A DNA stretch of 64,000 bases from Variovorax sp. PAMC 28711 (GCF_001577265.1 NZ_CP014517.1:4128501-4192500); one strand, 5' to 3'. Shown: positions 47,639 to 58,493, counted from the stretch's first letter. Program-made: numbers and translations. The notes: generated by a model not told the origin, from the sequence alone.

Positions 47639-48871
47639 TCAGCCCGGGCGCTTCATCTGGCAGGACGTCGGCGTGCTCGCGACGTAGGGCTCGTAGTATT
47701 TGATCGGCGCCATCGTGTAGCCCGTGTTCTCGGCGTCGTACGGGTACTTGGCGCTCGCCTTTTCCCAGCGCGTGATGTAGAGCCCTTGCTGCAACTGGTG
47801 GTCGGCCTTGCGCATCTCGATCTCGCCATTGAAGCTCTTGAGCTTCATGCCTTCCAACGCCGCAGCGACCTTGACCGGATCGGTGGATTTGGTCTTGACG
47901 AAGGCTGCGTCCAGCAACGCGAACGTGTTGTAGATCGATGTCTGCGTCATGTCGTCGTTCATCTTCTTTTTGAACTCGGTCATGAGCGGCTGGATCGGAC
48001 CGCCCATGTTGTAGTGGCCGTAAGTGACCGCGTAGACCTTGCCGGCCGAGGCCGAACCCATCGCCGTCGGCGCACCCGCGCCAAAGGCGTAGTAAGTGTA
48101 GAAATTGACGTCGAGGCCTGCGTCGTTCGCGGCCTTCAGGAGCAGCGCGAGATCGGAACCCCAGTTGCCCGTGATCACGGTATCGGCGCCAGACGCCTTG
48201 ATCTTCGCGATGTAGGGCGCGAAATCGCGAACCTGGGCCAGCGGATGCAGGTCGTCCCCGACGATCTGGACGTCAGGGCGTTTGACTTTCAAGTCTTCCT
48301 TGGCGAACTTCGAGACCTGCTGGCCGTGCGAGTAGTTCTGGCCGATCAGGTAGACCTTCTTGATCTCCGGTCGGTCCTTCATAAAAGTCGTCAGCGCTTC
48401 CATCTTCATGGAGGTGTCGGCATCCAGCCGGAAATGCCAGTAGCTGCACTTGCTGTTGGTCAGGTCGGGGTCGACCGCCGCGTAGTTCAAGTACAGCATT
48501 TCCTTGCCCGGGTTGCGCGCATTGTTCTTCTCGAGCGCGTCGATGATCGCCAGCGCCGGGCCGGACCCGTTGCCCTGCGTCACATAGCGTGCACCCTGGT
48601 CCATGGCCGAGCGCAGCGCGCTGGTGGTTTCCTGCGGGCTCAGCTTGTTGTCGATGCCGATGATCTCGAACTTCACGCCCGATGCGTTCTTCTTGTTGAA
48701 GTCCTCTGCCAGCAGCTGGTAGGTCTTCAGCTGGTTGGTGCCGACCGAGGCCATGAGGCCCGACAGCGGGTCCAGCCAGGCGATCTTCACGGTCTCGCCT
48801 TTCTGGGCAAACGAGGCGGTCGCGCCTGCGAGCATGGCGCAGGCCGCGATGGTTTTGATGGCAAATTTCAT
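47639..48871 (-). CDS. LivK-type substrate-binding protein (paralogue 2)
   Basis: This 410-aa periplasmic protein has a signal peptide cleaved after SFA (about residue 22) and the same mature start as paralogue 1 (QKGETVKIAWLDPLSGLMASVG). The ATG at 48871 has GGAGA seven bases upstream. It follows the acyl-CoA ligase gene by 40 bases, so the two are probably co-transcribed. A 189-base gap with its own inverted repeat (47610-47623) separates it from paralogue 1. Differences cluster in the C-terminal ligand-lobe region (FGAGAPTAMGSASAGK versus TTGTPTAMGAASDGK), which may tune specificity. Confidence 0.92.
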   Translation of the reverse strand: MKFAIKTIAACAMLAGATASFAQKGETVKIAWLDPLSGLMASVGTNQLKTYQLLAEDFNKKNASGVKFEIIGIDNKLSPQETTSALRSAMDQGARYVTQGNGSGPALAIIDALEKNNARNPGKEMLYLNYAAVDPDLTNSKCSYWHFRLDADTSMKMEALTTFMKDRPEIKKVYLIGQNYSHGQQVSKFAKEDLKVKRPDVQIVGDDLHPLAQVRDFAPYIAKIKASGADTVITGNWGSDLALLLKAANDAGLDVNFYTYYAFGAGAPTAMGSASAGKVYAVTYGHYNMGGPIQPLMTEFKKKMNDDMTQTSIYNTFALLDAAFVKTKSTDPVKVAAALEGMKLKSFNGEIEMRKADHQLQQGLYITRWEKASAKYPYDAENTGYTMAPIKYYEPYVASTPTSCQMKRPG

Positions 48872-48911
48872 GGTCTTGTCTCCGTTCTTGTCAATCGAAT
48901 GCGCTGCGGGA

Positions 48912-50555
48912 TCAAAGTCCCGGCAGCTTGTAGCCCTTGAGTTGCTCACGCAGCTTCGTCTTCAGGATCTTTCCGGTGGCGCCGAGCGGAATCGCTTCGA
49001 CGAACACCACGTCATCGGGAATCTGCCACTTGGCCGTCTTGCCTTCGTAGAACTTCAGCAGCTCTTCGCGCGTGACGTCGGCGTTCGGCTTCTTGACCAC
49101 CGCGACGATCGGGCGTTCGTCCCATTTTGGATGGAACACACCGACGCACGCGGCCATGGCGATCGCGGGGTGCGCGACGGCGATGTTCTCGATCTCGATC
49201 GAGCTGATCCATTCGCCGCCCGACTTGATCACGTCCTTGCTGCGGTCGGTGATCTGCAGGTAGCCGTCGGCATCGATGGTGGCGACGTCGCCGGTCGGAA
49301 ACCAGCCGCGGTTCTGCGTGTCGGGGATGAGCGGATCGCCGCCCTCGCCCTTGAAATACTCCTTGACGATCCACGGCCCCTTGACCAGCAGGTCGCCGTA
49401 GGCCTTGCCGTCCCAGGCCAGTTCCATGCCGTCGCCGTCGACGATCTTCATGTCGACACCGAAGATCGCGCGGCCCTGCTTCAGGCGGATCGCGGTCTGC
49501 TCGTCGCGCGACAGGGCCAGGTGCTTGTTCTTGAGCGTGCAGAGCGTGCCGAGCGGGCTCATCTCGGTCATGCCCCACGCGTGGAGCACCTCGACGTTGT
49601 ACTGCTCCTGGAACGCGTGGATCATGGCCGGCGGGCAGGCCGAGCCACCGATCACAGTGCGGTTGAGCTTCGAGAACTTGAGGTGGTTGGTCTGCATGTG
49701 GCCCAGCATCATTTGCCACACGGTCGGTACGCCGGCCGCGAAGGTCACGCCCTCGGATTCGATCAGTTCGAAGATCGACTTGCCGTCCATCGCGGCGCCC
49801 GGGAACACCAGCTTGCAGCCGACCAGCGCGGCCGAATACGGGATGCCCCACGCATTGACGTGGAACATCGGCACCACCGGCAGCACCGAATCGCGCGCCG
49901 AGATCGCCATCACGTCGGGCAGCGCCGCGGCGTACGCGTGCAGCACCGAAGAGCGGTGGCTGTAGAGCGCCGCCTTCGGATTGCCGGTGGTCCCGCTCGT
50001 GTAGCACATGCTGGACGCCGAGTTCTCGTCGAAGGTCGGCCAGTCGTAGTCGGTGGAGCGGGCGCCGATCCACGCTTCGTAGCTGACGAGATTCGGCACG
50101 CCGGTGTCGGCCGGCAACTTGTCGGCGTCGCACAGCGCGACGTATTTCCTGATGCCCGGGCAGCGCGCGTGCACCGCCTGCACCAGCGGCAGGAAGGTGA
50201 TGTCGAAGCACAGGATCTGGTCTTCGGCGTGATTTGCGATCCACGCGATCTGGTCGGGATGCAGACGCGGATTGATGGTGTGCAGCACGCGTCCGCTGCC
50301 GCTCACGCCGTAATACAACTCGAGGTGGCGGTAACCGTTCCAGGCCAGCGTGGCGACGCGGTCGCTGAACAGCAACTGCTCTTCTTCCAGCGCGTTCGCC
50401 ACCTGGCGTGCACGGGTGGCGATCTGCGACCACGTCGTGCGATGAATGTCGCCTTCGACGCGGCGCGACACGATCTCGGCGTCGCCATGGTGGCGATCGG
50501 CGAACTCGATCAACGACGAGATCGACAGCGGTTGGTCTTGCATCAAACCCAGCAT
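48912..50555 (-). CDS. AMP-dependent fatty acyl-CoA ligase
   Basis: This 547-aa ANL-superfamily enzyme has [41 protein letters not shown] and [20 protein letters not shown], with the catalytic Lys in [15 protein letters not shown]. The GEWIS pattern and overall length match AlkK/medium-chain and related fatty-acid CoA ligases. It is the first gene of the minus-strand transport and beta-oxidation block and is divergent from selO. The shared GGG-N4-CCC motif sits 71 bases upstream. Exact chain length is not inferable. Confidence 0.92.
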   Translation of the reverse strand: MLGLMQDQPLSISSLIEFADRHHGDAEIVSRRVEGDIHRTTWSQIATRARQVANALEEEQLLFSDRVATLAWNGYRHLELYYGVSGSGRVLHTINPRLHPDQIAWIANHAEDQILCFDITFLPLVQAVHARCPGIRKYVALCDADKLPADTGVPNLVSYEAWIGARSTDYDWPTFDENSASSMCYTSGTTGNPKAALYSHRSSVLHAYAAALPDVMAISARDSVLPVVPMFHVNAWGIPYSAALVGCKLVFPGAAMDGKSIFELIESEGVTFAAGVPTVWQMMLGHMQTNHLKFSKLNRTVIGGSACPPAMIHAFQEQYNVEVLHAWGMTEMSPLGTLCTLKNKHLALSRDEQTAIRLKQGRAIFGVDMKIVDGDGMELAWDGKAYGDLLVKGPWIVKEYFKGEGGDPLIPDTQNRGWFPTGDVATIDADGYLQITDRSKDVIKSGGEWISSIEIENIAVAHPAIAMAACVGVFHPKWDERPIVAVVKKPNADVTREELLKFYEGKTAKWQIPDDVVFVEAIPLGATGKILKTKLREQLKGYKLPGL

Positions 50556-50618
50556 CGGGAAAACTCCTTGGATGGAAAAAATTAGCCTGGCGGGAGTATT
50601 GCGCAGCGCAGCATTTCA

Positions 50619-50642
50619 CCGATGGGGGAATGCCCGTATCGG
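50619..50642. promoter_or_regulatory. 24-base quasi-palindrome containing the GGG-N4-CCC motif
   Basis: Outer arms CCGAT (50619-50623) and ATCGG (50638-50642) flank GGGAATGCCCGTA (50626-50638), which is identical to 47528-47540. The site lies in the 149-base region between the divergent acyl-CoA ligase gene and selO, so it could serve either promoter. Its repetition upstream of a binding-protein gene favours the ligase side. Confidence 0.5.
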
Positions 50643-50704
50643 CTTGCGCGATCACCATGGCCCTCGCGCCGAGGGGTTTCGCGCTCTGCCGGACAATCGC
50701 GGCC

Positions 50705-52186
50705 ATGAGCTTGCTTCTGGACACCACCGGCGCCGTGGACTCGGGCCTGCGCTGGACGACCGGATTCCGGGCGCTCGGGCCGGCCTTTTTCACCGATCTG
50801 AAGCCGACGCCGCTGCCCGCCCCGTACTGGGTCGGTCGCAGCGACGCGGTCGCCCGCTACGCCAGCATCGATGCCGACTGGCTTCCGACGCCCGGGGCGC
50901 TGGCGGTTTTCACCGGCAACGCACTGCTGCCCGGCATGGCGCCCCTCGCCTCCGTGTACAGCGGTCACCAGTTCGGCGTGTGGGCCGGCCAGCTCGGTGA
51001 CGGGCGCGCGATCCTGCTCGGCCAGACGGGCGGCGGTCTGGAAATGCAGCTGAAAGGCGCCGGTCGCACGCCCTACTCCCGTGGCGGCGATGGCCGGGCG
51101 GTGCTGCGATCAAGCATCCGCGAATTCTTGTGCAGCGAGGCGATGCATGGCCTCGGCATCCCGACCACGCGTGCGCTCTGCGTCACCGGCTCCGACCAGG
51201 GCGTGCGCCGCGAAGAAGTCGAGACGGCGGCCGTCGTCACGCGCGTCGCGCCCAGCTTCATCCGCTTCGGTCACTTCGAGCATTTCGCCGCGGCAGAACG
51301 CGACGACGAGCTGCGCGCGCTCGCCGACTTCGTGATCGACAATTTCTACCCGGCCTGCCGCACCACCGATCGCTTCGGCGGCAACGCTTACGCCGCGCTG
51401 CTGGAAGCCGTGAGCGAGCGCACCGCCGCGCTGATGGCGCAATGGCAGGCCGTCGGCTTTTGCCATGGCGTGATGAACACCGACAACATGAGCATCCTCG
51501 GGCTCACCATCGATTACGGCCCGTTCCAGTTCCTCGACGGCTTCGACCCCAAGCACGTCTGCAACCACAGCGACACCGGCGGCCGCTATGCCTATAACCA
51601 GCAGCCCAACGTCGCGTACTGGAATCTGTTCTGCCTTGGCCAGGCGCTGTTTCCGCTGATCGGCGACCAGGAAATCGCGATTGCCGCGCTCGAGTCGTAC
51701 AAAACCGTGTTTCCGCGCGAGTTCGAAGCACGCATGCGCGCGAAGCTCGGCTTTGCAGATGCGGCGGACGGCGACCGGATCCTGGTCGAAGGACTGCTCA
51801 AACTGCTCGCCGCCGAGCGCGTCGACTGGACCATCTTCTGGCGCCGGCTCTCCCACCATGTCGCCGACGGCAACCCGGAGCCGGTGCGCGACCTCTTCGT
51901 CGACCGTGCGGGTTTCGATGCCTGGCTGCGCCTGTTCTCGGAACGCTCCGCCCAGACGCCACGGGAGGTCACGGCCAAATCGATGCTCGCCACCAACCCG
52001 AAGTTCGTGCTGCGGAACCACCTCGGGCAGGAAGCCATCGAACTCGCCCGGCAAAAAGACTTCAGCGGCGTCGAGCGCTTGCTGAAACTGCTCGAAACCC
52101 CATTTGAAGAACATCCCGGCTTCGAACACCAAGCCGGCTTCCCGCCCGACTGGGCCTCCTCCATCGAAATCAGCTGCTCATCATGA
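50705..52186 (+). CDS. selO: Protein adenylyltransferase SelO (YdiU family)
   Basis: This 493-aa pseudokinase-fold enzyme transfers AMP from ATP to protein Ser/Thr/Tyr. Family features are [19 protein letters not shown] (84-102), the ATP-site Lys117 (EMQLKGAG), Arg121 and Arg126 nearby, HGVMNTDN with the likely catalytic Asp260, Asp270 in TIDYGPF and the [11 protein letters not shown] motif. It ends I-S-C-S-S, so the conserved C-terminal Cys (selenocysteine in animals) is kept. SelO AMPylation is tied to redox stress. The ATG at 50705 overlaps nothing upstream, and its stop overlaps msrB. Confidence 0.96.
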   Translation: MSLLLDTTGAVDSGLRWTTGFRALGPAFFTDLKPTPLPAPYWVGRSDAVARYASIDADWLPTPGALAVFTGNALLPGMAPLASVYSGHQFGVWAGQLGDGRAILLGQTGGGLEMQLKGAGRTPYSRGGDGRAVLRSSIREFLCSEAMHGLGIPTTRALCVTGSDQGVRREEVETAAVVTRVAPSFIRFGHFEHFAAAERDDELRALADFVIDNFYPACRTTDRFGGNAYAALLEAVSERTAALMAQWQAVGFCHGVMNTDNMSILGLTIDYGPFQFLDGFDPKHVCNHSDTGGRYAYNQQPNVAYWNLFCLGQALFPLIGDQEIAIAALESYKTVFPREFEARMRAKLGFADAADGDRILVEGLLKLLAAERVDWTIFWRRLSHHVADGNPEPVRDLFVDRAGFDAWLRLFSERSAQTPREVTAKSMLATNPKFVLRNHLGQEAIELARQKDFSGVERLLKLLETPFEEHPGFEHQAGFPPDWASSIEISCSS

Positions 52187-52593
52187 CCCCACCCGTCCAG
52201 AAAACCGATGCCGAATGGAAAGCCATCCTCGCCGAAAAAGGCGCCGAGCGCGGCGCCTTCGAAGTCACGCGCCACGCGGCCACCGAGCGTCCTTACACCG
52301 GCAAGTACGAAGCCGAGTGGGCGGACGGCACTTACCACTGCATTTGCTGCGGCGCAAAGCTGTTCGAAGCCGGCAAGAAGTTTGACGCCGGCTGCGGCTG
52401 GCCCAGCTTTTCTGAAGAAGCCGTGCCCGGCGCCATCCAAAACATCGTCGATCGCTCGCACGGCATGACGCGCACCGAGAACGTCTGCGCGAATTGCGGT
52501 GCCCACCTGGGCCACGTGTTCCCCGACGGCCCGACCGACACCGGCTTGCGCTACTGTATGAACTCCGCCTCGCTCGACTTCCAGAAGCGCTGA
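52183..52593 (+). CDS. msrB: Peptide-methionine (R)-S-oxide reductase MsrB
   Basis: This 136-aa protein reduces methionine-R-sulfoxide. The structural zinc Cys pairs are present (Cys53/Cys56 in CICC; Cys102/Cys105 in CANC). The catalytic Cys125 sits in RYCMNSASL, and Cys71 (GCGWPSF) is a candidate resolving residue. There is no signal peptide, so it is cytoplasmic. It overlaps selO by four bases (ATGA) and precedes yciB by 12 bases. Confidence 0.97.
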   Translation: MTPPVQKTDAEWKAILAEKGAERGAFEVTRHAATERPYTGKYEAEWADGTYHCICCGAKLFEAGKKFDAGCGWPSFSEEAVPGAIQNIVDRSHGMTRTENVCANCGAHLGHVFPDGPTDTGLRYCMNSASLDFQKR

Positions 52594-52605
52594 CCCGCAC
52601 CCCGC

Positions 52606-53145
52606 ATGAAACTGCTCATTGATTTCTTTCCGATCGTGCTGTTTTTCGGCGCCTACAAATTCGCCGACATCTACACCGCGACCGGCGTGTTGATGGGCGC
52701 CACCGTGCTCCAGATGGTCATCATTTATCTGCGTGAGCACAAGCTTCAGGCCATGCAGAAGGCCACGCTGGTGCTGATCCTGCTTTTCGGTACGCTCACG
52801 CTGGTGCTGCACGACGACCGCTTCATCAAGTGGAAGCCGACGGTGCTCTACAGCGCGATGGCGATCGGGCTGGCCGTCGCGTACTGGGTGGTCAAGAAGA
52901 ATTTCCTGCAGGTCATGCTCGGCCAGCAGCTCCAGTTGCCCGACCGCATCTGGACCCACCTGAACATCGCGTGGATCGGATACTGCGTTTTCATGGCGGC
53001 CATCAACGCCTACGTGGCGACCTACTTCAGCACCGAGGCCTGGGTCAATTTCAAGCTATGGGGTTACGCGTTCCCGATCGTGTTCCTGATCGCGCAGGGG
53101 CTCTACATCTCGCCGCACATGAAGTCGGACGAGCCCGCCGCATGA
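52606..53145 (+). CDS. yciB: Inner-membrane septation protein YciB (IspZ/IspA-type)
   Basis: This 179-aa membrane protein has five hydrophobic segments and the family N-terminus [17 protein letters not shown]. The internal motif [14 protein letters not shown] and the second-half W-x-x-L-N-I-A-W-I-G are also typical. YciB contributes to septation and envelope synthesis. It overlaps the bolA-like gene downstream by four bases. Confidence 0.95.
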   Translation: MKLLIDFFPIVLFFGAYKFADIYTATGVLMGATVLQMVIIYLREHKLQAMQKATLVLILLFGTLTLVLHDDRFIKWKPTVLYSAMAIGLAVAYWVVKKNFLQVMLGQQLQLPDRIWTHLNIAWIGYCVFMAAINAYVATYFSTEAWVNFKLWGYAFPIVFLIAQGLYISPHMKSDEPAA

Positions 53146-53426
53146 GCGCGCAGCAACCGACGACCGCGCTGCCGACCAGTGCAGCGCTCGAAGCGACCTT
53201 GCGGGCCGCGTTGCAGCCCACGAGCCTCGAAGTGATCGACGAAAGCGCCGCGCACGCCGGTCATTCGGGAGCGAACGCCGAAGGCTTCGGCACGCATTTT
53301 CGGGTGCGCATCGCGTCTCCCCGCTTCGAGGGCCAGAGCCGCGTGGCGCGGCATCGCCTTGTGTATGATTCGCTGCAGATTTTTATCGCACAGGGCCTTC
53401 ACGCCATTGCCATCGAGACGCTCTGA
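53142..53426 (+). CDS. bolA: BolA family protein
   Basis: This 94-aa protein has the BolA motif H-F-R-V-R-I ... [17 protein letters not shown], with His in the position used for shared Fe-S ligation with monothiol glutaredoxins. It could be BolA proper or the IbaG-like subtype. The ATG at 53142 overlaps the yciB stop. It ends 58 bases before the PpiC-type gene. Confidence 0.92.
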   Translation: MSAQQPTTALPTSAALEATLRAALQPTSLEVIDESAAHAGHSGANAEGFGTHFRVRIASPRFEGQSRVARHRLVYDSLQIFIAQGLHAIAIETL

Positions 53427-53484
53427 GCGCTCTCCCCGATCGCTGGACGTTTCCGCTCGCGACCCTTTCACTCTCCCACCTCCC

Positions 53485-54270
53485 ATGAAAAAACAACTTC
53501 TGCAGGCCGTCGCTGCCGCCGCATTCATTGGCACCCTTTCGTTCGGTGCGCTGGCGCAAAACGCCGCCATCGTGAACGGCAAGGCCATTCCCAAGGCCCG
53601 CATGGACATGCTGGCGCAGCAACTCGCGGCAGCTGGCCGGCCGGTCACCCCCGAAATGCAGGGCCAGCTGCGCGAAGAAGTGGTCGCACGCGAGGTGTTC
53701 ATGCAAGAGGCGCAAAAGCAGGGCCTCGACGCCACCGACGACTACAAGGCGCAACTCGAGCTGGCCCGCCAGGCGATCATGATCCGCCAGCTGTTCGACA
53801 ACTACCGCAAGAAAAATCCGGTGACCGACGCTGAAGTGCAGGCCGAGTACGACAAGTTCGTCGCGGCCAACGGCGGCAAGGAATACAAGGCGCGCCACAT
53901 CCTGGTCGAGAAGGAAGAAGACGCCAAGAAGATCATTGCCGACCTCAAGAAGGGCGCCAAGTTCGAGGACATCGCCAAGAAGCAATCGAAGGACCCGGGA
54001 TCGGGCGCCAACGGCGGCGACCTCGACTGGGCCAACCCGTCGAGCTTCGTGCCCGAGTTCTCTGAAGCCATGATCAAGCTCAAGAAGGGCGAGATGACGC
54101 AGGTGCCGGTGAAATCGCAGTTCGGTTATCACATCATTCGCGTCGACGACGTGCGCCAGGCGCAGCTGCCGAAGGTCGATGAAGTCAAGCCTCAGATCAC
54201 GCAGCAACTGGCGCAGCAAAAGCTGCAGAAGTACCAGGAAGACCTGCGCGCGAAAGCCAAGGTGGAATAA
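53485..54270 (+). CDS. Periplasmic parvulin-type peptidyl-prolyl isomerase
   Basis: This 261-aa exported protein has a signal peptide (cleavage after ALA, about residue 24), an N-terminal SurA-like helical region, and a PpiC rotamase domain at about 130-230 (EYKARHILVEKEEDA ... SKDPGSGANGGDLDW ... FGYHIIRVDD). It helps fold or mature outer-membrane or periplasmic proteins. The ATG at 53485 follows CTCCC-rich sequence without a strong ribosome-binding site. A strong terminator lies 21 bases after the stop. Confidence 0.95.
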   Translation: MKKQLLQAVAAAAFIGTLSFGALAQNAAIVNGKAIPKARMDMLAQQLAAAGRPVTPEMQGQLREEVVAREVFMQEAQKQGLDATDDYKAQLELARQAIMIRQLFDNYRKKNPVTDAEVQAEYDKFVAANGGKEYKARHILVEKEEDAKKIIADLKKGAKFEDIAKKQSKDPGSGANGGDLDWANPSSFVPEFSEAMIKLKKGEMTQVPVKSQFGYHIIRVDDVRQAQLPKVDEVKPQITQQLAQQKLQKYQEDLRAKAKVE

Positions 54271-54291
54271 GCGCGCTGGCGCTCCGGAGCA

Positions 54292-54316
54292 AAAGCGGCC
54301 CGCGGGCCGCTTTTTT
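54292..54316. terminator. Strong, possibly bidirectional terminator between ppiC-type gene and purL
   Basis: AAAGCGGCCCG and CGGGCCGCTTT are perfect 11-base inverted arms with no spacer, followed by six T on the plus strand. On the minus strand the stem is followed by four T. It ends 16 bases before the purL stop, so it can serve both converging transcripts. Confidence 0.85.
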
Positions 54317-54332
54317 CATGCGTGCGCCGGGC

Positions 54333-57300
54333 TCACCCGACCCACTTTCGCGCATTGCGCCAGATCTGCATCCAGGGGCTGAACGCGCTCTTGTCTTCCG
54401 AGGTCCAGCTCATCTGGATGTTGCGGAACACGCGCTCGGGGTGCGGCATCACGGCGGTGAAGCGTCCGTCCAGCGTTGTCACCGAGGTCAGGCCGCCGGC
54501 GCTGCCGTTCGGATTGAACGGGTACTGCTCGGTAGACTGGCCGTGGTTGTCGACATAGCGCATCGCCGCGATCGCCTTCGACGCGTCGCCGCGGTGCTTG
54601 AAGTTGGCGTAGCCCTCACCGTGCGCCACCGCGATCGGCAGCCGGCTGCCGGCCAGGCCGCCGAAAAAGATGCTGGGCGACTCGAGTACTTCGACCATCG
54701 CGAGCCGCGCCTCGAAGCGCTCGCTCTGGTTGGTGGTGAAGCGCGGCCAGGCCTCGGCGCCGGGAATGATGTCGGCCAGCTCGGCGAACATCTGGCAGCC
54801 GTTGCACACGCCGAGGCCGAAGGTGTCGGCGCGGCCAAAGAACGCCTGGAACTGCGCCGACAGCTTCGGGTTGAAGGTGATGCTGCGCGCCCAGCCGATG
54901 CCCGCGCCCAGCGTGTCGCCGTAGCTGAACCCGCCGCAGGCGACCACGCCCTTGAAGTCGGCCAGGTCCGCCCTGCCCGACTGCAGGTCGGTCATGTGCA
55001 CGTCGTAGGCCTCGAAACCTGCCTCGGTGAAGGTGTAGGCCATCTCAACGTGCGAGTTGACGCCTTGCTCGCGCAGGATGGCGACCTTGGGGCGGGACTG
55101 GAGGTACGCCGGGGCGATGCCCTCACCCCGACCCTCTTCCGGGGGGAGAGGGAGGAAGACGTGCATGCCGGGGTCCACCGGATCGCCGGCCGCGGCGTGT
55201 TCAGCATCGGCACAGGCCGGGTTGTCGCGCTCGCGGGCGATCTTCCAGCTGACCGAGTCCCACACCTGATGCAGGTCGTGCAGGCTCGCGCTGAACACCG
55301 ACTTGGCATCGCGCCAGACTTCGACCTTGCCCTTTCCGGCATCCATCGTCGAACTCGCCGGCCGCGTCTTGCCGACGAAATGGCTGTGGGCACTGAGGCC
55401 GTGGGCGCGCAGCACCTGCATGACGTCGTTGCGGGTTTCGGTGCGCACCTGGAGCAGCATGCCGAGCTCCTCGCTGAAGAGCGCCTTGAGCGTGAGCTCC
55501 TCGCGCCGCGCGCTCACCTGCTGCGCCCAGTTCTTGGCGTCGCCCGTTTCCATGCGGCTGTCCGAGATGCCGTCGCCTTCGGTGACCAGCATGTCGACAT
55601 TCAACGCCACGCCGACGTGGCCCGCGAACGCCATCTCGCAGGCGGCGGCGAACAGGCCGCCGTCGCTGCGGTCGTGCATCGCGAGGATCTTGCCGTCGGC
55701 GCGCAGCGCGTTGACGGCGTCGACCAGCGCCACGAGTTGCGCCGGGTCGTCCAGGTCGGGCACCGTGTCACCGCTCTGCCCCAGCGTCTGCGCCAGAATG
55801 CTGCCCGCCATTCGGTGCTGGCCGCGGCCCAGGTCGATGAGCACGAGCGTGGTGTCGGGCTCGTTCGCATCGAGCTGCGGCGTGAGCGTGCCGCGCACAT
55901 CGACCAGCGTCGCGAAGGCAGTCACGATCAGGCTCACCGGCGAGGTGACCTTCTTCTTCTCGGCGCCGTCCGACCAATGGGTGCGCATCGACAGCGAATC
56001 CTTGCCGACCGGGATCGACACGCCCAGCGCCGGGCACAGTTCGAGGCCCACGGCCTTCACGGTTTCGTACAGCGCGGCGTCTTCGCCCGGTTCGCCGCAG
56101 GCCGCCATCCAGTTGGCCGACAGCTTGACGCGCGAGAGTTCGATGGGCGCGGCCAGCAGGTTGGTAATCGCCTCGGCAACGGCCATGCGGCCCGATGCGG
56201 GCGCGTCGAGCGCGGCCAGCGGCGTGCGCTCACCCATGCTCATGGCCTCGCCTGCGAAGCCGGCGTAGTCGGCCAGGGTGACGGCGCAGTCGGCCACCGG
56301 CACCTGCCACGGGCCGACCATCTGGTCGCGGTGGCTCATGCCGCCCACGGTGCGGTCGCCGATGGTGATGAGAAAGCGCTTGGACGCCACGGTCGGGTGC
56401 GCGAGCACGTCGATCGCCGCTTTCTGCAGCTTCACGTCGGTGAGATCGAGCGGCTTGAACTGCCGGACGACCGTCTTCACGTCGCGCAGCATCTTCGGCG
56501 GCTTGCCCAGGAGCACGTCCATCGGCATGTCGACCGGCTGCGCGTCGGCGCCTTCGTCGGCCACGACCAGCTGGCGCTGCTCGGTCGCGACGCCGACGAC
56601 CGAGAACGGGCAGCGCTCGCGCTCGCAAAAAGCCTTGAACTGCTCGAGTGATTCCGGCGCGATGGCCAGCACATAGCGCTCCTGGCTTTCGTTGCACCAG
56701 ATTTCCTTGGGCGCGAGGCCGGACTCTTCGAGCGGCACGGCGCGCAGGTCGAAGCGCGCGCCGCGACCGGCGTCGTTGGTGAGCTCGGGGAACGCATTGC
56801 TCAGGCCGCCCGCCCCCACGTCATGGATAGCGAGGATCGGGTTGGCCGCGCCCTGCTGCCAGCAATGGTTGATGACCTCCTGCGCGCGCCGCTCGATTTC
56901 GGGGTTGCCGCGCTGTACGGAATCGAAGTCGAGTTCGGCCGCGTTGGCGCCGGTCGCCATCGAACTGGCAGCGCTGCCGCCCATGCCGATGCGCATGCCG
57001 GGACCGCCGAGCTGGATCAGCAGCGAGCCCGCGGGGAACAGGATCTTCTTCGTCTGCGTTGCGTCGATGCTGCCGAGGCCGCCCGCGATCATGACGGGCT
57101 TGTGGTAGCCGCGTTGCACCTTGTCGACGTCGCTCGCAATCGTCTGCTCGTACTCACGGAAATAGCCCAGCAGATTGGGCCGGCCGAACTCGTTGTTGAA
57201 CGCGGCGCCGCCGAGCGGCCCCTCGGTCATGATTTGCAGCGGGCTCGCAATGTGCGCCGGCTTGCCGTAGTGACCGTCTTCCGGCCACAGCCTGGACACC

Positions 57301-58379
57301 GTGAAGCCGGTCAGGCCGGCCTTGGGCCGGGAGCCGCGGCCCGTCGCACCCTCGTCGCGGATCTCGCCGCCGGCGCCTGTGGCCGCGCCGGGAAACGGGG
57401 AGATCGCCGTCGGATGGTTGTGCGTCTCGACCTTCATCAGCACATGCATCAGCGCGCTGTCTTTCTGGTAGCGCCCGTCACCTGCGCCAGCGACCGTGCC
57501 GCCCGACCGTGCAACGAACCGTTCGATGGTGCTGCCTTCCATCACCGACGCGTTGTCCGAGTACGCGACCACCGTGTGCTGCGGGTTCTGCTTTTCGGTG
57601 TGGCGGATCATCGAAAAGAGGCTGTGCGGCTGCACGGAGCCGTCGATCGTGAAGGCGGCATTGAAGATCTTGTGACGGCAGTGCTCGCTGTTGGCCTGCG
57701 CGAACATCATCAGTTCGACATCGCTCGGATTGCGGCCGAGCCGGGTGAAGGCGTCGACCAGGTAGTCGATCTCGTCCTCGGCCAGCGCCAGGCCGAAGGT
57801 GGTGTTGGCCGCCACCAACGCAGCGCGCCCGCCCGTCAACACATCGACCTGCGCCATCGGCTGGGCCGGCAGTTCGGCGAACAGAGCAGCAGCGCCCTCC
57901 ACGCCCGGCAGCACCGATTCGGTCATGCGGTCGTGCAGCAGCGCGGCCGCGGCAGCGAGCTGGTCGCCCGACAGCGCCGGCGTCTTGCCGATGAGCGGCG
58001 ACTTGAGGCTCAGGTGGTATTGGGTGACGCGCTCAACGCGGCGCAGCGCGAGACCGCAGTTGTGCGCGATGTCGGTGGCCTTCGAGGCCCACGGCGAGAC
58101 GGTGCCCAGCCGCGGAGTGACGACCACAGTGGTCGCCGCGTGCTTCGGCGCATCGAAGGGCTCCCCGTAGCTGAGCAACGCGGCGAACTGCTCGCGCGCG
58201 GTGACCGCCAGTGCGGTCTCGGTCACGACCAAGTGGACGAAGCGTGCGGCGATCGATTCGATCTTCGGCTCGATGGCCTGCAGCCGGGGCAGAAGCTGGC
58301 GTGCACGGAAGTCGCTGAGTGCGGCACCGCCCTCGAAAATGGTCACGATGGGGGTGGCGATGGATGCGGGCTGCGTCAC
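54333..58379 (-). CDS. purL: Phosphoribosylformylglycinamidine synthase
   Basis: This large 1348-aa PurL carries the FGAR-binding and ATPase domains ([55 protein letters not shown]). The C-terminal glutaminase domain has Cys in GVCNGCQM and His-x-Glu in AHGEGYANF. It makes FGAM from FGAR, ATP and glutamine. I prefer the GTG at 58379 ([21 protein letters not shown]), with GAAGG upstream. An inter-domain stretch ([15 protein letters not shown], bases about 55115-55160) is unlike any PurL linker I know and coincides with a palindromic repeat. The gene is divergent from map. Confidence 0.95.
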   Translation of the reverse strand: MTQPASIATPIVTIFEGGAALSDFRARQLLPRLQAIEPKIESIAARFVHLVVTETALAVTAREQFAALLSYGEPFDAPKHAATTVVVTPRLGTVSPWASKATDIAHNCGLALRRVERVTQYHLSLKSPLIGKTPALSGDQLAAAAALLHDRMTESVLPGVEGAAALFAELPAQPMAQVDVLTGGRAALVAANTTFGLALAEDEIDYLVDAFTRLGRNPSDVELMMFAQANSEHCRHKIFNAAFTIDGSVQPHSLFSMIRHTEKQNPQHTVVAYSDNASVMEGSTIERFVARSGGTVAGAGDGRYQKDSALMHVLMKVETHNHPTAISPFPGAATGAGGEIRDEGATGRGSRPKAGLTGFTVSRLWPEDGHYGKPAHIASPLQIMTEGPLGGAAFNNEFGRPNLLGYFREYEQTIASDVDKVQRGYHKPVMIAGGLGSIDATQTKKILFPAGSLLIQLGGPGMRIGMGGSAASSMATGANAAELDFDSVQRGNPEIERRAQEVINHCWQQGAANPILAIHDVGAGGLSNAFPELTNDAGRGARFDLRAVPLEESGLAPKEIWCNESQERYVLAIAPESLEQFKAFCERERCPFSVVGVATEQRQLVVADEGADAQPVDMPMDVLLGKPPKMLRDVKTVVRQFKPLDLTDVKLQKAAIDVLAHPTVASKRFLITIGDRTVGGMSHRDQMVGPWQVPVADCAVTLADYAGFAGEAMSMGERTPLAALDAPASGRMAVAEAITNLLAAPIELSRVKLSANWMAACGEPGEDAALYETVKAVGLELCPALGVSIPVGKDSLSMRTHWSDGAEKKKVTSPVSLIVTAFATLVDVRGTLTPQLDANEPDTTLVLIDLGRGQHRMAGSILAQTLGQSGDTVPDLDDPAQLVALVDAVNALRADGKILAMHDRSDGGLFAAACEMAFAGHVGVALNVDMLVTEGDGISDSRMETGDAKNWAQQVSARREELTLKALFSEELGMLLQVRTETRNDVMQVLRAHGLSAHSHFVGKTRPASSTMDAGKGKVEVWRDAKSVFSASLHDLHQVWDSVSWKIARERDNPACADAEHAAAGDPVDPGMHVFLPLPPEEGRGEGIAPAYLQSRPKVAILREQGVNSHVEMAYTFTEAGFEAYDVHMTDLQSGRADLADFKGVVACGGFSYGDTLGAGIGWARSITFNPKLSAQFQAFFGRADTFGLGVCNGCQMFAELADIIPGAEAWPRFTTNQSERFEARLAMVEVLESPSIFFGGLAGSRLPIAVAHGEGYANFKHRGDASKAIAAMRYVDNHGQSTEQYPFNPNGSAGGLTSVTTLDGRFTAVMPHPERVFRNIQMSWTSEDKSAFSPWMQIWRNARKWVG
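55120..55157. repeat. Palindromic repeat inserted in frame within purL
   Basis: The stretch has the form CCCTCACCCCG followed by CCCTCT (55132-55137), a 9-base loop and AGAGGG (55147-55152). This is the pattern of a widely dispersed REP-like intergenic repeat. It falls in the linker between the synthetase and glutaminase domains of purL and encodes [11 protein letters not shown] on the minus strand without breaking the frame. Confidence 0.65.
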
Positions 58380-58481
58380 GGTGATGGGGCCTTCGGCCAA
58401 GGGAGAAATGAACGATTTCTTGCCGGAAAGCCGCTGACTGGGGCCATCCGCGTTAACCCGGAATTTTAGCCGGCCGAATGG

Positions 58482-58487
58482 GATAAT
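58482..58487 (+). promoter_or_regulatory. Putative -10 element close to the map start
   Basis: GATAAT at 58482-58487 ends only six bases before the ATG at 58494. If used, transcription would begin at or next to the start codon, giving a leaderless or nearly leaderless mRNA. The AGG at 58491-58493 abuts the ATG and cannot act as a normal ribosome-binding site. No convincing -35 box is visible at the ideal distance. Confidence 0.4.
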
Positions 58488-58493
58488 TCGAGG

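Noticed and set aside
54318-58469. Two long plus-strand open frames across purL
   Set aside because: Antisense to a full-length, motif-complete purL. No domain or ribosome-binding site is visible.
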